Positions 1-6,209 of a stretch of DNA of 22,637 nucleotides are shown here, in pieces (position 1 is the first letter of the stretch; the number at the start of each line of letters is the position of its first letter). The notes under the pieces were generated by a model that was given only the letters and a program-made list of their open reading frames with translations, searched no databases and was not told where the DNA came from. The translations under genes were made by a program, and so were the position numbers. Source of the stretch: a virus; IMG/VR virus record IMGVR_UViG_3300017971_003464, positions 1 through 22,637 of that record. One strand, 5' to 3'.

Positions 1-50
<50 letters not shown>

Positions 51-122
51 AGGATTGGTGTTTAGTGTTAGGCGCTAAAATGGTTGGGAAGCAAACACGC
101 GCAGCGTAACCAGGGCGAGATT

Positions 123-143
123 AAGTTAACAAATCGTTAACTT
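123..143. repeat. Perfect 8-bp inverted repeat, hairpin or operator
   Basis: AAGTTAAC at 123-130 and GTTAACTT at 136-143 are exact reverse complements with a 5-base spacer, followed by TT on the plus strand. The stem has only two G-C pairs, so it would be a weak terminator. A protein-binding site is an equally good reading. Confidence 0.5.
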
Positions 144-147
144 TTAC

Positions 148-271
148 CAACTACGGACAATATACACTAAACATTAGAATAAATAACATATTAGAGATAT
201 TAGAGATTTAGCATAAGTAAATGTCCAATAACTCCATTATGTAGTACACTAGTGTAGTTTGTCCGTAGTTG
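148..271. repeat. 22-bp inverted repeat, 20/22 identical, arms 80 bp apart
   Basis: The left arm at 148-169 begins CAACTACGGACAA and ends TACACTA. The right arm at 250-271 is its reverse complement except for two adjacent bases. The first 13 bp match perfectly. The right arm ends inside the TTGACA of a promoter-like element, as an operator would. The inner end of the right arm also lies in a 12-bp palindrome, TACACTAGTGTA, at 245-256. Binding by a regulator or replication initiator is an inference. Confidence 0.65.
191..207. repeat. Short tandem direct repeat
   Basis: TTAGAGAT occurs at 191-198 and again at 200-207, a 9-bp period, inside the loop between the arms of the 22-bp inverted repeat. 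It is too short to interpret alone. Confidence 0.4.
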
Positions 272-299
272 ACAAATATTCGTCGTAAATGCTTATATT
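269..299 (+). promoter_or_regulatory. Possible rightward promoter overlapping the inverted repeat
   Basis: A perfect TTGACA at 269-274 is followed after 19 bases by TATATT at 294-299, five of six matches to the -10 consensus. The spacing is longer than the usual 16-18 bases. The -35 overlaps the last three bases of the right repeat arm. No good ORF follows on the plus strand, so a transcript would be non-coding or antisense to the minus-strand genes. Confidence 0.3.
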
Positions 300-442
300 A
301 AAAGGAGATAGGTCAAATAATTAATTTATTGGAGAGAGTGGAGATTTTAGACCACCCCCCACTTGGAAACGACTCGCGCGAGAGGGTATAACCGACCTCT
401 TAAAAGCGCGGTCTATTTTCACCAACCACCTAACGCCAAACA

Positions 443-640
443 CTAACTCGCCCCCCGCACGATCAACACATCCTGGTCGATATCATAAACCTTCTTCAGG
501 TTCACCGTATAATTCCTGCGCCCCACGCGAAACATCTCTATATTCAACCACAGCAGCACCTCGGCCGGATCTTTCACCGTCCGGGTCTTCACCTTCGACT
601 CGCCGCTGTCTGAGTCCCTCATCTCTATCCGTACTTTCAT
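443..640 (-). CDS. Small hypothetical protein, 65 aa
   Basis: I do not recognise a family. The product is charged, with Lys/Arg and Asp/Glu clusters at residues 1-25 and no membrane segment. The pattern suggests a short beta-alpha-beta fold. It starts at ATG 13 bases after the stop of the upstream ribbon-helix-helix-like gene, with AAGG as a modest ribosome site, and is the last gene of the leftward operon. Its stop codon lies in the right arm of the imperfect 62-446 inverted repeat. Operon position and codon continuity make it a likely real gene, but no function can be given. Confidence 0.6.
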   Translation of the reverse strand: MKVRIEMRDSDSGESKVKTRTVKDPAEVLLWLNIEMFRVGRRNYTVNLKKVYDIDQDVLIVRGAS

Positions 641-653
641 GGCAACATCTACC

Positions 654-947
654 TTACCCGTAGAACTGCAGATAGAAATCGACCGCTCTTCTCACGAACT
701 CCGCGATCGTCCACCCCCGCTTCTTTCTTATCCGCTCGATCTTCTTCATCGCCGCGTCTCCCACGCGCCCGTACAATCTCGCTGTTATCTTGTTCACCAG
801 TCCTCTACTCGGCCTCCCACTTCCTTGCCAGTTTTTCACACGCATCAGCTCGGCGAACTTTACCCGCTCGTCATTCGTCCAGCTTACCTTATTCCCGCTA
901 TAGTCTGTCCGTAGCCGCTGCCGTATCGTCCCGTGCCAGTTATTCAA
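654..947 (-). CDS. Probable ribbon-helix-helix DNA-binding protein, 97 aa
   Basis: The C-terminal 35 residues fit the helix-turn-helix part of a ribbon-helix-helix (CopG/Arc-type) fold: a first helix with MKKIERIRKKRG, then the turn WTIAEFVRRAV that usually reads S-x-S-E-hydrophobic-I-R-x-A, then a short final helix. The N-terminal 60 residues are basic and not recognised. Proteins of this kind bind operators as dimers, so it could regulate the leftward operon or act at the inverted repeats about 380-800 bp further left. The start shown is a TTG with a weak GGGAA upstream, so the true N-terminus is uncertain. It follows the radical SAM gene by 29 bases. Confidence 0.55.
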   Translation of the reverse strand: MNNWHGTIRQRLRTDYSGNKVSWTNDERVKFAELMRVKNWQGSGRPSRGLVNKITARLYGRVGDAAMKKIERIRKKRGWTIAEFVRRAVDFYLQFYG

Positions 948-976
948 AAGCGCCGTTCCCGTCCGCTACGCGTCCG

Positions 977-1855
977 TCACTCCCACGAGACGCCCTCGCG
1001 CACGTCCTTCAGGCTGTATATCGTGTTGAAATAGTCCTTCTTTACGTAATACGTGTGGCTGTCGTCTCCCTTGAAATGCAGTTGCCCGTACCATCCATCG
1101 CCGCAGTACTTCTGTCCGCACGTATCGCAGATTTCATGTGGTCCTAACCTTCTGGCGACGGTCTTAACCGACTCTTCTTTTAAATCACCGATGATCGGCG
1201 AGTTCATGTTTCGCTCACAAAGCCGGACTTTCAGATCACTGCGCACGACGAAGTAGTACCCCCGCCAGTATTTGCACGTGTATGCGTCGTTTATGCCCTC
1301 GTCAAGCTGCTCGGAGCTAAGCCAGTGCCGGATAATGACATAATCCGCGCCCGCAAATAGCCATCTTCGAATAAAGTCCTCGATTTCGCCCCAGGATTGG
1401 CCCTGTCGGGCAAGGGATACCGCTATCGCGCACGTCCTCTTCGAGCTAAGCAGCGCGTTTACCCGCGCCCGAGGGTCCGTTTTGACGCCTCGATAGTACT
1501 TTATGGTCGATAATCGGAAGCCATCGAGTGAAATACAGATAGATTCTGCGGTATCGAGGGCGATTTCCCATACGTCAGGCCGATCCAGCGTCCCGTTCGT
1601 GGCAAAATTGTAGCGATAGCCACAAAGTGCCAAATATGCGAGCATATCGCCGAAATCTGGGTGCAAAAGCGGTTCTCCGTCGGAAAACGGCACGATTTTC
1701 GTCGTTTTCGGGAATTGATCAACGACCATTTTGAAGTCCTCAAGCGACATATCGCCCTGGCCGCGGACTCCCTGACCCAAATATCGGTAACACCCTCGAC
1801 ATCTAAGGTTACACCTGCTCGTCGTCTCAATAACTAGCTGCTTTATGTATAGCAT
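977..1855 (-). CDS. Radical SAM / SPASM-type protein, 292 aa
   Basis: The N-terminus has the CX3CX2C cluster that binds the SAM-reducing [4Fe-4S] centre: C15, C19, C22 in CNLRCRGC. DGEPLLHPDF at 59-68 is the usual GGEPLL SAM-binding motif with the first Gly replaced. SLDG at 109-112 and a partial TIM barrel follow. The C-terminal cysteines C194, C213, C243, C246 and C251 fit a SPASM or twitch domain carrying auxiliary clusters. Members of this superfamily modify peptides, sugars or cofactors by radical chemistry; the substrate cannot be read from the sequence. The ATG has AGGAG nine bases upstream and lies one base after the stop of a 35-aa ORF. It is the second radical SAM gene in this operon. 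Confidence 0.85.
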   Translation of the reverse strand: MLYIKQLVIETTSRCNLRCRGCYRYLGQGVRGQGDMSLEDFKMVVDQFPKTTKIVPFSDGEPLLHPDFGDMLAYLALCGYRYNFATNGTLDRPDVWEIALDTAESICISLDGFRLSTIKYYRGVKTDPRARVNALLSSKRTCAIAVSLARQGQSWGEIEDFIRRWLFAGADYVIIRHWLSSEQLDEGINDAYTCKYWRGYYFVVRSDLKVRLCERNMNSPIIGDLKEESVKTVARRLGPHEICDTCGQKYCGDGWYGQLHFKGDDSHTYYVKKDYFNTIYSLKDVREGVSWE

Positions 1856-1856
1856 C

Positions 1857-1964
1857 TTACATCGCTCCTAAAAACTGGTATCTGTAAAGCCTCTTCCAAG
1901 GCGGGACCACCATCGCCACACGCTCCTCTTTCGTGGGATAGGCTGCCCAGATGATCCATGTCAA
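1857..1964 (-). CDS. Small ORF of 35 aa directly upstream of the radical SAM gene
   Basis: A TTG at 1964 is preceded by a strong GGAGGTG eight bases upstream. The reading frame runs 35 codons to TAA, one base before the ATG of the SPASM enzyme. The peptide begins TWIIWAAYPTKEER and ends PPWKRLYRYQFLGAM, with seven aromatic Trp/Tyr residues plus one Phe. The frame and ribosome site support translation. The role is open: it may be an ordinary small phage protein, a coupling leader for the next gene, or a substrate peptide for the enzyme. An internal ATG at codon 18 could give an 18-aa version. Confidence 0.5.
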   Translation of the reverse strand: MTWIIWAAYPTKEERVAMVVPPWKRLYRYQFLGAM

Positions 1965-1969
1965 CGCCG

Positions 1970-2176
1970 TTACACCTCCGCTTTCTCAATAATTCGCACA
2001 AAAGCCGCGTCCGCTATCTTCCGGGCATTGTCACACAGACTTTTTGTCTTCCCCCAGGATGCATATTCAACGATGTCTTTTTTCCTATCGATCATGAAAA
2101 CGATCACCTGATCCTTGCCAAATCGTTGTCCTATCTCTTGAGCTGCTGCTACCTTGGGTGACGGATTCCAGGCCAT
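1970..2176 (-). CDS. Small conserved-type phage protein, 68 aa
   Basis: The product has an alpha-beta-alpha look: a Lys/Ala/Gln-rich first helix, the strand QVIVFMID, the segment VEYASWGKTKSLCDNA, then a helix rich in Ala. The YASxGKTKxLC pattern seems familiar from small phage proteins, but I cannot name a family or function. The ATG has GAGGTTG just upstream. The stop lies five bases before the TTG of the 35-aa ORF, and its last codons form that ORF's GGAGGTG ribosome site, so the two are probably translationally coupled. Confidence 0.65.
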   Translation of the reverse strand: MAWNPSPKVAAAQEIGQRFGKDQVIVFMIDRKKDIVEYASWGKTKSLCDNARKIADAAFVRIIEKAEV

Positions 2177-2187
2177 TATTTCAACCT

Positions 2188-2565
2188 CTATAACGGGCGA
2201 GCATCTGCAGTTTCTTCTTCTCCTCGTCCGTCATCATCTCTAAGTTTCCTCCTAAAGTATTCTATGCCTTCCACGTTGAAGCCCATATTTTCCACTTTGT
2301 ACCCCCCAAACCGATCAAATACGATCTGGAACCATATTGGATGATCAGGCCACACAAGAAAGAACATAAACGGTTCCTCAGGAATCCACACCTCGTACTT
2401 AGGCTCCAAACCGTAAAAGCCAATATAGGGCCGAAGGGCATCGCCAAGTGACTCAGCATAGAAGTCCCTCCTCGGCGGTGCGGGAAGTAGCGGAGAAATT
2501 AGGGTAAACGAAACGATAAACACCGAGATTAGAATTATCGTGTGACATGCGTATTTCTCGATCAC
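2188..2565 (-). CDS. Membrane-anchored or exported hypothetical protein, 125 aa
   Basis: Residues about 8-27 form one hydrophobic segment (IILISVFIVSFTLISPLL core) after a short N-terminus with K4, followed by a Pro-rich PAPPRRD. This fits a membrane anchor or an uncleaved signal. The rest, residues 35-125, is soluble, aromatic-rich and ends in an acidic and Arg-rich tail. No family is recognised. It starts with GTG that shares one base with the TAG stop of the cupin gene, so it belongs to the same transcript. An envelope location would fit a cassette acting on surface glycans, but that is inference. Confidence 0.6.
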   Translation of the reverse strand: MIEKYACHTIILISVFIVSFTLISPLLPAPPRRDFYAESLGDALRPYIGFYGLEPKYEVWIPEEPFMFFLVWPDHPIWFQIVFDRFGGYKVENMGFNVEGIEYFRRKLRDDDGRGEEETADARPL

Positions 2566-2915
2566 TAAATCGGTCCGGACACATTTCTCCGCTCCACATC
2601 ATGATCATGGTGCCGCGTTGAGACCTCAAGAATGAACGCAGGCTCATCGCTGCTGTTTCGGAATCGGTGCCAGTGTTCGGCGGGGATAGTTATCGTGTCG
2701 CCCTCTTTGAGCAAGTACCACTTCTCATCGAGTTCCTCGTAGATTTTGCCCCTCAAGACATAGAAGGTCTCATCCTTTACTAGGTGTTGATGGATTGAAC
2801 ACTGGAAGCCGGGATTAAGCGTGATGAGTTTTGCGCAATACCGATCGTTGACAACGATCTTCTCTTCTCCCCAGACCTTCTTGACTGTCTTTATCGGGCG
2901 GGTAGCATAGTTCAT
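2565..2915 (-). CDS. Cupin-fold sugar-phosphate isomerase-like protein, 116 aa
   Basis: Both cupin motifs are present. Motif 1 is G36-x5-H42-x-H44-x4-E49-x6-G56. Motif 2 is G72-x5-P78-x4-H83-x3-N87. H42, H44, E49 and H83 are the expected metal ligands. The short single-cupin length and the VWGEE start resemble the C-terminal cupin of type II mannose-6-phosphate isomerases and related sugar isomerases. Substrate is unknown. I chose ATG 2915 because it overlaps the upstream TGA as ATGA with GGAG close by. An earlier in-frame ATG at 2936 would add seven residues and overlap the upstream gene by 25 bases without a ribosome site. Confidence 0.8.
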   Translation of the reverse strand: MNYATRPIKTVKKVWGEEKIVVNDRYCAKLITLNPGFQCSIHQHLVKDETFYVLRGKIYEELDEKWYLLKEGDTITIPAEHWHRFRNSSDEPAFILEVSTRHHDHDVERRNVSGPI

Positions 2916-3382
2916 CGCTCCAACCTTATGTAACATGGTTTGTTAAGGGTATATGACCAGCGGGCCGATTCACGCACGCGATTTTCCTGCGCCCCGTAGT
3001 TGTTGCTCCATATCTCGATGTCCATGCCGTTTACCACGTGCCAGTCGCCTGAGTCCCAGTGCGTGAAGCCGGCCTCCTGGTATGTTTTGCCCGCCCCGAT
3101 GCCCACGAGACGTATGGGCAACTGCTGATGGTGCATGTACAGCCGGATCATCTCGAACGGGCGAAAGACCAAAAAAGGTATGATCGTAAAACAGTACGGC
3201 TTGAAGCCTTCCTTTGCGAGGCCAGCGGCGGTAAGAATCATTAGTTGCTCGGAGGGCATCATGTTGTTCTTATACTTGCTCCACTCGTCGAGAAACTCAC
3301 CGCCGACGTCTCCGTAGAGGAGGACAATACTGTCATCCTTGATTCTATTGAGTTCGCCGAAGAAAACGTCACGCTGTCTCAC
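2912..3382 (-). CDS. Transketolase-like ThDP enzyme, pyrimidine-binding subunit, 156 aa
   Basis: The sequence matches the pyrimidine-binding (PP) domain of the transketolase family. PSEQ at 43-46 supplies the conserved glutamate E45 that activates the cofactor, followed by TAAGLAKEG and the IIPFLVFRPFEMIR segment typical of split transketolases. It ends at residue 156, so the third C-terminal domain of usual transketolase C-halves (about 300 aa) is missing. The GTG start has AGGAAAG six bases upstream and lies inside the end of the N-subunit gene, giving a 14-base overlap. It should form a heterotetramer with that subunit and transfer a two-carbon unit between sugars. Confidence 0.85.
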   Translation of the reverse strand: MRQRDVFFGELNRIKDDSIVLLYGDVGGEFLDEWSKYKNNMMPSEQLMILTAAGLAKEGFKPYCFTIIPFLVFRPFEMIRLYMHHQQLPIRLVGIGAGKTYQEAGFTHWDSGDWHVVNGMDIEIWSNNYGAQENRVRESARWSYTLNKPCYIRLER

Positions 3383-4046
3383 TGATTACTTTCCTCACAT
3401 GGCACAGGGGATCGTGTTCTAACCAATCGATGCCTCTGCCCTTAACTGTCTTGAATACGATCATCGAGTACGCGGAGATAAGGTTATCTCGGATTGCTCG
3501 CTTGTCGTGACCGTCTGCAACGTAATGATAGCCTAATGGGTAGCCGTTTAGGATTCCGCCGGGGATCGTGTGATATGTCGATTTCGAGTTAAAGTCTACG
3601 ATCGGGCGGATGATTTCCTGCAGGTTATGCTCCCAGATGAACCTAGCGGCCTCCCAAGTACTGCCCTCGTACAGCTCCCCATCGCCTATAAGCACGAAGA
3701 CGCGACCAGTGGTACCTTGAATACGCCTTGCCAGAGATATTCCAACTCCAAGGCCCAAGCCGCATCCGAGCGAACCCGTCGTAAAAGGTACACCCGGTGC
3801 CCGGAAATCGCAGTGAAGCCCATACTTTGGTAGATTCTCCCATTTTAATACTCCTTTCATAGCTAATATCGTGTACAACGCCGGAGCCGCGTGGCCCTTG
3901 GATAAGATAAACTCGTCGTCCTCGCTCAGCACTGGGGGATAGGGCGAGTCCACGCCATACAGAACGGATAGTATATCGACACACGAGAACGACGAGGCTA
4001 TATGATCGGAATAATTCTCAAGTATCTTTTTCCGTATTAGGTCCAT
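3369..4046 (-). CDS. Transketolase-like ThDP enzyme, pyrophosphate-binding subunit, 225 aa
   Basis: This is the N-terminal, ThDP-binding half of a split transketolase. SKGHAAPALY at 49-58 holds the conserved His. TTGSLGCGLGLGVG at 89-102 is the glycine-rich family motif. GDGELYEGSTWEA at 121-133 is the start of the ThDP/Mg motif, which ends near N153. It ends with FKTVKGRG, a normal domain end. At 225 aa it is shorter than usual N-halves (about 270). The ATG has AAGGA seven bases upstream and overlaps the sulfotransferase gene by 29 bases. The set suggests supply of a C5 or C7 sugar phosphate, though the donor and acceptor are not known. Confidence 0.88.
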   Translation of the reverse strand: MDLIRKKILENYSDHIASSFSCVDILSVLYGVDSPYPPVLSEDDEFILSKGHAAPALYTILAMKGVLKWENLPKYGLHCDFRAPGVPFTTGSLGCGLGLGVGISLARRIQGTTGRVFVLIGDGELYEGSTWEAARFIWEHNLQEIIRPIVDFNSKSTYHTIPGGILNGYPLGYHYVADGHDKRAIRDNLISAYSMIVFKTVKGRGIDWLEHDPLCHVRKVISETA

Positions 4047-4671
4047 AATAGGTCCTTACTGCCACCTCTTCGTAGTCCATGATCTTATTCATGAGAGGCT
4101 GGTTCATGTAGTAGGCAACCGGATGCGAAGAGGCGTTTATCTTGACTGTAGGTTCATACGCAGAGAAACTAATGTCCTCGTATTTCTCAATAAACTTGCG
4201 TACACTTGGACCGAGAGTTTCAGTCCTGCCAACTGTCGTATTCGGATTATCGGCGTAGTACTCGTAGAGATAGCTAAGAAAGCCGTCGGGGAAGGTTTTG
4301 ATCACGTTGTCGATGAATGGCTCGAAGCCTTCGAACATGGAATAGTTTCCGTCCCGACAGCGATCAAGTTTGCTGTCATACCAGACTTCGTGTTGGGCCT
4401 TGTGAGTATAGTAGGAAATATACCATGAGGGAGGAAATCGGACGATTACAAGAGACGGTTTTTTGGTGTCAATACGACAGTGAATGCGATCGACTTTCTT
4501 CGTTCCGATGAGGTCCCTCTCAATAGGTCGAGTTGGTCGCTTCTCGCGGTCTTCTGGAGAGTAGAGCAGACTCTCGAACGGAATCTTATTCGTCTCAAGC
4601 AGATTCCTTATCCAGAAGCCGCCCGTCCGGGGTATATGCTGTATCACACAGTGTTCGAGTTCAAAGGCCAT
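4018..4671 (-). CDS. Sulfotransferase-family protein, 217 aa
   Basis: The N-terminal strand-loop-helix IQHIPRTGGFWIRNLL (10-25) is the 5'-phosphosulfate loop of PAPS-dependent sulfotransferases. VRFPPSWYISYY at 77-88 corresponds to the 3'-phosphate-binding region (R, then S further on). Such enzymes move sulfate from PAPS to a hydroxyl or amine on a sugar, peptide or small molecule. At 217 aa it is compact. The acceptor is unknown; the surrounding sugar genes favour a glycan. The ATG has GAGGG upstream and overlaps the preceding radical SAM gene by 11 bases, while the end overlaps the ThDP subunit by 29, so it is embedded in the operon. Confidence 0.75.
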   Translation of the reverse strand: MAFELEHCVIQHIPRTGGFWIRNLLETNKIPFESLLYSPEDREKRPTRPIERDLIGTKKVDRIHCRIDTKKPSLVIVRFPPSWYISYYTHKAQHEVWYDSKLDRCRDGNYSMFEGFEPFIDNVIKTFPDGFLSYLYEYYADNPNTTVGRTETLGPSVRKFIEKYEDISFSAYEPTVKINASSHPVAYYMNQPLMNKIMDYEEVAVRTYYGPNTEKDT

Positions 4672-6076
4672 GATGATCCCTCTCTAGGCGGGTTTCCGTA
4701 AGATTCTCCATGAACTTGCGGGTCTCCTCACCAAAAAGGTTCTCTATTTGGGCAAGGTAGGCTGGATTTCGATGATATGCAGTAAAGGCCCAGTCTCGCC
4801 ACGCGACGGCCCAGGAACCACGGAGTGGATGTGAATCCGGTGTATGTTGGGCGTAACCTGTGTACGATAAAGGGGGTTCCCACCCTGATCTACAAGCATC
4901 ATGGTATAGTAACGAGCCGGGATATGGCATACACGTATTGATGTTCGCCCAAGCGCAGTTGAGGTCGAGCATGAGCTTAAAGGTTTCTCGGTGCGTTTCA
5001 TCTGTATCTTCCTCCATGCCGAACATATAATTTGCGTCGATTTGGATGCCGATCCTATGCGTCAACTCGACTGCCTGATACATCTTCTGCAGGATCTTGC
5101 CCTTCTTGGCCACGTCGAGTACGTGTTCATTTCCGCTTTCGAAGCCATAGCCGATCCAGTTGATGCCCGCTCGCTTCATAGCCACGAGCATCTCCTCATC
5201 AACCGTGTCTACTCGCGCATAGGCCCGCATATTGAGATTTAGCTTTAGACTTGCTATCTTGTCACAAAGCGTGATTACTCGGCTCTTGTTCAAGGCGAAC
5301 ATTTCGTCCATGATCTTGATGTTGACGACACCGTAGGTCTCGTTCAGCCATCGGATCTCGTCAACAACCTGGTCGATTTCCCTGTACCGGACCTTTCGGT
5401 GGATTTCTTCGGGTTCGTAGAAGAGGCTGTTGATTGTGCAGAACTTGCAGCGATATGGGCATCCAAGAGAGGTATAAACCACCGCATAAGGAGATCGAGC
5501 CCTTCCCCCGAAACACATGCAGAGGTGCGCCCGATATTTATCGACAGGCAAAAGATCCCATGCTGGTCTTGGAAGGTCTTTAGGGTCAACGAGGGTTGGA
5601 GCCACAGGGTTGAGGTTCTCTTTGGAGATGAATCCTGCCGGGTACTTTTTGCCTCTGAGATACTCTTCGATTCCATTAAATCCTTCTCCTTTGATAGCGT
5701 AATCGACTCCGTTGATCTCTAAGCAGTCTAGCGGGAGCGCGGAGGGGTGAAGTCCGTGTAAAGCGACAGGAGCGTTGATGAGAGGACTAAGATGAACAAC
5801 ACCAACCATATTCTGAGTGGAGGCATTAGGATTAGTACCGCTAACGGCGATAACACAAAGATGAGCCTGACGATCGTTAATATGTTGAGCTGTTTCTTCA
5901 TAAGTCCATCCTTCTACTTGGGCGTCGAGTAGTTCTGCCTCGAAGCCCTTTGCGCGTAGATATCCGGCGAGTAGGGCTCCCCAAAAAGGCGGTTCGCATC
6001 CCGTCCAGCCCTTCTCCTCAAGACCTGGATATATCTTCGCTTGATTATTCGCTCTGACTATTACTACGTCGGTCAT
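4661..6076 (-). CDS. B12-binding-type radical SAM protein, 471 aa
   Basis: Residues 1-140 fit a cobalamin-binding Rossmann domain of the BchE-like class: a conserved early Pro/Gly region, LLAGYLRAKGFE, and HGLHPSALP where GGPHPTALP is common. The classical DxHxxG ligand motif is not seen, as in many of this class. CPYRCKFC at 206-213 gives C206, C210 and C213 for the SAM cluster. A full TIM-barrel part follows with GYGFESGNE and MFGMEEDT. These enzymes catalyse methylation, cyclisation or other radical reactions on unreactive carbons. I chose ATG 6076 because GGAG lies ten bases upstream; an ORF extension to 6103 lacks this. Confidence 0.88.
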   Translation of the reverse strand: MTDVVIVRANNQAKIYPGLEEKGWTGCEPPFWGALLAGYLRAKGFEAELLDAQVEGWTYEETAQHINDRQAHLCVIAVSGTNPNASTQNMVGVVHLSPLINAPVALHGLHPSALPLDCLEINGVDYAIKGEGFNGIEEYLRGKKYPAGFISKENLNPVAPTLVDPKDLPRPAWDLLPVDKYRAHLCMCFGGRARSPYAVVYTSLGCPYRCKFCTINSLFYEPEEIHRKVRYREIDQVVDEIRWLNETYGVVNIKIMDEMFALNKSRVITLCDKIASLKLNLNMRAYARVDTVDEEMLVAMKRAGINWIGYGFESGNEHVLDVAKKGKILQKMYQAVELTHRIGIQIDANYMFGMEEDTDETHRETFKLMLDLNCAWANINTCMPYPGSLLYHDACRSGWEPPLSYTGYAQHTPDSHPLRGSWAVAWRDWAFTAYHRNPAYLAQIENLFGEETRKFMENLTETRLERDHHGL

Positions 6077-6209
6077 TAACAAGTTTCTCCAGAATCTCGT
6101 CATGGCGCATAACTATGCGGGCTGTCGATAATAGAACCTCCCACAGGGTCGGGAAGTTGTCTCCTTGCAAGGCTCGTTCGAGCGTTTCTCTATCAAAATC
6201 AGATGACAT
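6045..6209 (-). CDS. Small hypothetical protein, 54 aa, nested between sugar genes
   Basis: ATG 6209 has AGGCGG seven bases upstream and lies within the last codons of the SDR gene. The frame ends inside the start of the B12 radical SAM gene, a 32-base overlap. The product is mostly helical and amphipathic (TLWEVLLSTARIVMRHDEILEKL), with a polar tail. No family is recognised. It fits the overlapping style of this operon, but it could also be a translational coupling leader. Confidence 0.5.
   Translation of the reverse strand: MSSDFDRETLERALQGDNFPTLWEVLLSTARIVMRHDEILEKLVNDRRSNSQSE

Larger units (their letters stand above)
51..442. other. Non-coding, repeat-rich left-end region
   Basis: No convincing gene lies between the G-run and the last minus-strand gene. 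From about 120 to 340 the sequence is clearly AT-rich compared with the surrounding coding DNA. It holds several inverted repeats, a 9-bp tandem repeat and a promoter-like element, each listed separately. From about 345 to 442 it is richer in GC and includes a 10-bp palindrome CTCGCGCGAG at 373-382. It could be a regulatory or replication-control region, or part of a genome end. I see no rho-independent terminator with a U-tract for the leftward operon. Confidence 0.6.
62..446. repeat. Imperfect inverted repeat bracketing the non-coding region
   Basis: Positions 62-87 on the plus strand match the minus strand of 422-446 at about 21 of 26 aligned positions. Both contain TTAGTGTT, then GGCG, then TGGTTGG in the same order. 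The right arm overlaps the stop codon of the 65-aa gene. The G-rich flank on both sides makes a chance match more likely than for a mixed sequence. Confidence 0.4.

Noticed and set aside
123-143. Rho-independent terminator for the leftward operon
   Set aside because: The stem is AT-rich, lies 300 bases after the last gene, and on the minus strand has no U-tract after it.
330-392. 20-codon frame on the plus strand after the possible promoter
   Set aside because: It begins with TTG far from the AAAGGAG site and is too short and rich in Pro/Arg/Glu to support as a gene.
639-914. 91-aa open frame on the plus strand near the left end
   Set aside because: It runs antisense to the 97-aa ribbon-helix-helix-like gene, has no ribosome site and is rich in Pro/Ser/Leu as expected from a shadow frame.
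3369-3382. Frameshift that splits one transketolase gene
   Set aside because: The first subunit ends at a natural domain end and the second has its own GTG with AGGAAAG, so two genuine subunits are more likely than a broken gene.
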